Source: Mallotus nudiflorus (taxonomy: Eukaryota; Streptophyta; Magnoliopsida; Malpighiales; Euphorbiaceae). Taken from it: a DNA stretch of 64,000 bases. The stretch spans positions 286,501 through 350,500 of the forward strand of contig CANTUR010000164.1 of NCBI GenBank assembly GCA_947683625.1, in the 5' to 3' direction. Shown in pieces: positions 61,258 through 64,000 of this stretch; the first letter of the stretch is position 1, and every line of letters begins with the position of its first letter. The notes under the pieces are model-generated. The model saw nothing but the letters and a program-made list of their open reading frames with translations. It was not told the origin of the DNA and ran no database searches. A program made the position numbers and the translations under genes.

Positions 61258-61526
61258 AATATGACCTTGAGCATCTCTAGCCAACACTGCCAATCCAGCC
61301 AGACCTGTGGAATGATTAAAGGCAGCATCCATATTGAACTTGATATACTCATATAGAGGAGGAACCCAATGATTAATATGAGATGAATTACTAGGCATGG
61401 AAATAGATAGATTTTCAGAATCATTATTAAGCATCAAGTCATTACAATCCTCTAGGATTTGTTAATATTTCACATTTAATTTGTGTGCTTTTTGTAAAAT
61501 ATTGGCATATATACATATGCATATGC
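61258..61526 (-). pseudogene. LINE RNase H domain, 5' part (split by copia insertion)
   Basis: Minus strand. HWVPPLYEYIKFNMDAAFNH, then LAGLAVLARDAQGHI, the characteristic start of the RNase H-like domain of plant L1-type LINEs (W-PP-G-IK-N-DAAF). It continues in frame in the piece at 54718-54462. The upstream linker is partly degraded and stops at the T-run at about 61527 where the other LINE begins. Confidence 0.75.
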
Positions 61527-61837
61527 ATGAACTTTTTTTTAATAATCAAATTTTTATTTTATAAATAATAAAATCCAGGAAAAACCCACCTTGTTTTAGA
61601 GCTAACTCGAATCAATAGATTCACCCCATAAACCCATAACTAAATCAAAATAAGATATATAAAAAAAATTTGGAGAAAATGTAGTAGTAAAAATAGAAAA
61701 TAATATCCAAGTGATCAATGCCATGCATGGTATACCACAATCGAAAGAAAAAAATAGACTAAAAATGAAAATTCACAATCAACATTCAATAGTTGGAATT
61801 ACAACCAAACAAAGAACTCACATTCTCTATGAGCTCC

Positions 61838-62235
61838 TTATTTAGCTAAAGAGTCAACCATAAAATTATTTTCTCTAAATGTATGAGAAACAGTAATGGA
61901 TTGAAATAAATCTTTTAGACTCTCGATTATGTAGAACTCTATATGCATGCTCCAAGGGCAAGAATTGTTAAGCTGATTAATCCATGTTATTGTATTTGAG
62001 GAATCAAATTCTATTATTAATTTAACAGAGAGGAGCTCCAGTTTAAGGGAAGTTAGCTGAAAAGCTTTCCTAATTGCAATAACCATAGCCAAATTAGAAT
62101 TAATAATCCCACAAGGAATAGGAAAAAGACATCTGACCATACCATGATGATCTCAAAGCACACTACTAGAACCAGTGAACCTCAGCTTACTAATAGATGA
62201 CCTATTGACGTTCCACTTGAGTTCCCCTATACTAG
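61838..62235 (-). pseudogene. LINE RNase H-like domain (RVT_3 type)
   Basis: Minus strand. GELKWNVNRSSIS, a stop, then SNLAMVIAIRKAFQLTSLKL, IIEFDSSNTITWINQL and VSHTFRENNFMVDSLAK. The DSS position and the H-RE-N-xVDxLAK ending are hallmarks of this domain. One in-frame stop near the 5' end. Confidence 0.8.
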
Positions 62236-62635
62236 GTGGAGCCAATTAGAGATTAAATACCTGGGTTTAAGAGGCAACTAAAAGTTTTTAATAGCCTCAA
62301 TAGTTAACCATAGATCCTAAGATTGCAATCTTCCTCCATTACCATAAGCCTTTAACCAAACTTCAGCCTTATGGATGATTACAAAAAAGATTTTGTCGGC
62401 ATTGGTTGAACCTACATTAAAAACTAAGGCATTCATTTCATTCTAAATGGTCTATAAGATAAAGAAGAAAATAATCATCCACACTTTTTTTTGGAAAGAG
62501 CCGACAACTAAACCTTCCATTAGGCAAATAAATTACACAAGGCGAGTGGTATAGCCTAGTCAACACACTACCACCTTAATAAATCATACCAAACTAATCT
62601 ATCCAAGGGACAAAAATGAAGAGATGATTAACTGA

Positions 62636-62860
62636 TTATGTTTTGTGGTTATAAAATGAACATTTATAATTAGAAGGATAAAGTAATCCTTTACGACAAA
62701 GATTATCTTTAGTATTTAACCTCTGTAATAAAGCCATCCAAGCAAAAATCTCAACTTTAGGAGGCACCAAACTACGCCAAACACCATTCACAGTAAGCAT
62801 AAGAGGAGGTCTTGAGCCAAGTGTAGCTACCGAAGTAGTTGATTTAACAGAGAACAATCC
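62636..62860 (-). pseudogene. LINE zinc-binding domain after RT (zf-RVT type)
   Basis: Minus strand. FSVKSTTSVA, VWRSLVPPKVEIFAWMALLQ and RLNTKDNLCRKGLLYPSNYK match the zf-RVT domain that follows RT in plant LINEs. The expected C-x-x-C ends as CSFYN, so one Cys is lost. Confidence 0.85.
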
Positions 62861-64000
62861 TTTATGATCATATTACCAAATAAGCCTATCATTACAATTT
62901 GGGCCAAAATTCATATTATTTAACAAGCCAAATAGGGTAAGCTAATCAAGTTCCCAAAATCTTAGTTGATGAGGCCATCGAAGGTTCCATTCTCATTTAA
63001 TACTGTCCCAAAAACCCATATCCTTCATAAAGGATATTTAATGTAAAGAAATAGAAAAGATGTAAGGGAATCTATCTTTAAGCGCCATTTCAATGACCCA
63101 GACATCGGCCTAAAATCTAATTTGATCTCCATTACCCAAAAGAAATTTGATACCATCACATAAAGGCCTTTCCTCCATTGTGGACCATATTTATTTCTAA
63201 AATGGAGAAAAGCGAGAGGAAGGCATTAAAGAATGTGGGAACATACCTGGTTACAATTAATACTTATTTGAAACAACCTTATACTAAAGAGGCTACTCAC
63301 ATTATTTATTTATAATTCTCCACAACCACTTGAATAAAAGTGCTTTATTCTTTTTCAGTAAATAGCCAACACCTAGACCACCAAGTGCTTTTAGCAACTG
63401 GATGAGATCTCACTTTACATTGCACATTTTCTTTTTCTCATTCAAACCACCCTAGAAAAAAATTTAAAACAATGCATTAATCTTTTTACTTACTGATTTA
63501 GGCATCTTAAAAAGAGATAAGTAATAGATTATGAAACTATTTAAGTATGATATTAATGTTATCCTGCCACTGAAAGATAAAACATTTTATTTCCAAGATG
63601 GCAATTTTCCTTTGATTTTGTTTAGAACCAACTCCTAAACCTTCTTCTTCCTTGTATTAGTGTTGACAGGCAAGCCTAGATAAGTGACAAGGAGTGAACC
63701 AAAGAGTAGAAGCAATAAAGTCAATCCATTACTTATTCATGTTGATATCGTCAAGAGCACTTTTGTTAAAGTTAACTTTTAAGCATGATATAAGGGTAAA
63801 ATAACTTAGAATTTTGTGAACATTTATAAGTTTTTGCATTTGTAGTTAACAGAAAAGTAGTGTATCATCCGCATACTATAAAAGAAAAATTACTCCACTT
63901 CCACTGCCTAAAGAAATCCCTGAAAGATAGCCCAATTCCATAACAGAGTTAATCATAACAAATAAACCTTCAACAGTAATGATGAATAGAAAGGGTGAGA
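62861..64000 (-). pseudogene. LINE reverse transcriptase, C-terminal half
   Basis: Minus strand. Near the right edge ELGYLSGISLGSG is followed by the RT catalytic motif YADDT (63861-63875), then CLKVNFNKSAL. Frames change and stops occur repeatedly between 63840 and 62870. The N-terminal RT and endonuclease are outside the window. Confidence 0.8.

Larger units (their letters stand above)
61527..64000 (-). mobile_element. L1-type LINE, 3' half, runs off the right edge
   Basis: Minus strand order: RT (edge to about 62870), zinc-binding RVT domain, RNase H, 3' untranslated region, then a run of nine or more A (seen as T at 61528-61536) that could be its poly(A) tail. If so it inserted in the linker of the older LINE RNase H. 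All domains carry stops or shifts. Its 5' end and TSD lie outside the window. Confidence 0.7.

Overview
This is a repeat-rich, strongly AT-biased window of a plant nuclear genome, probably a eudicot. I base that on the repeat types: very long Ty3/gypsy-type LTRs, a Tat/Ogre-type element, Ty1/copia, L1-type LINEs, a PIF/Harbinger element and MITE-like repeats, with AT/TAA microsatellites. I found no intact host gene. Almost everything I can name is a transposable element or its debris, and every coding region carries stops, deletions or lost catalytic residues.

Region by region. (1) 1-4205: on the minus strand, the 3.5 kb 5' LTR of an LTR retrotransposon (copy E). It is followed by a primer-binding site matching initiator tRNA-Met, and the internal part runs off the left edge. 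(2) 4657-6686: one LTR of a Tat/Ogre-like family. (3) 7446-20467: a nested stack of four solo LTRs of the E family. Each has TG...CA ends and a perfect 5-bp target-site duplication (TSD): A (7446-20467, CACTC) holds B (8134-14492, CGACC), which holds C (8785-11891, CCCAA); A also holds D in reverse (17020-20186, ATTTG). (4) 20468-29094: AT-rich sequence with a Mutator-like MITE candidate, microsatellites, a T-rich tract, a tandem repeat at 24.5-25.4 kb and a minus-strand copia LTR (25551-26637). (5) 29098-33143: a PIF/Harbinger element with TTA TSDs, divergent broken ORF1 and transposase genes, and a ~115-bp minisatellite between them. (6) 35872-47449: a complete but gag-only Tat/Ogre-type element (TSD ATTAT, tRNA-Arg-type PBS, three tandem arrays before the 3' LTR). 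It sits inside what looks like the intron of a MULE-like or host gene fragment. (7) 47455-50577: that fragment's downstream part, a triplicated exon-like module, and a tRNA-Ala pseudogene. (8) 50578-53532: solo LTR F of the E family (TSD ATTAT). (9) 53533-64000: two L1-type LINEs on the minus strand. One LINE RNase H gene is split by a copia insertion (54719-61257) with the layout LTR-internal-LTR-partial internal, flanked by AATAT on both sides although its right end lies inside the RT region.

The most notable signals are in the 3-kb LTR family (A-F). All copies that can be compared share a conserved splice-donor-like site, in most copies about 0.9 kb before a conserved acceptor-like site. 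Directly after the acceptor lies a block able to fold into nested hairpins, one stem of which shows a compensatory base-pair change between copies B and C. Two further hairpin blocks are also shared. This suggests an LTR that is transcribed, spliced and structured as RNA. Boundaries marked by TSDs are exact readings of the sequence. Lineage names and functional interpretations are inference from family knowledge, with no database search behind them.
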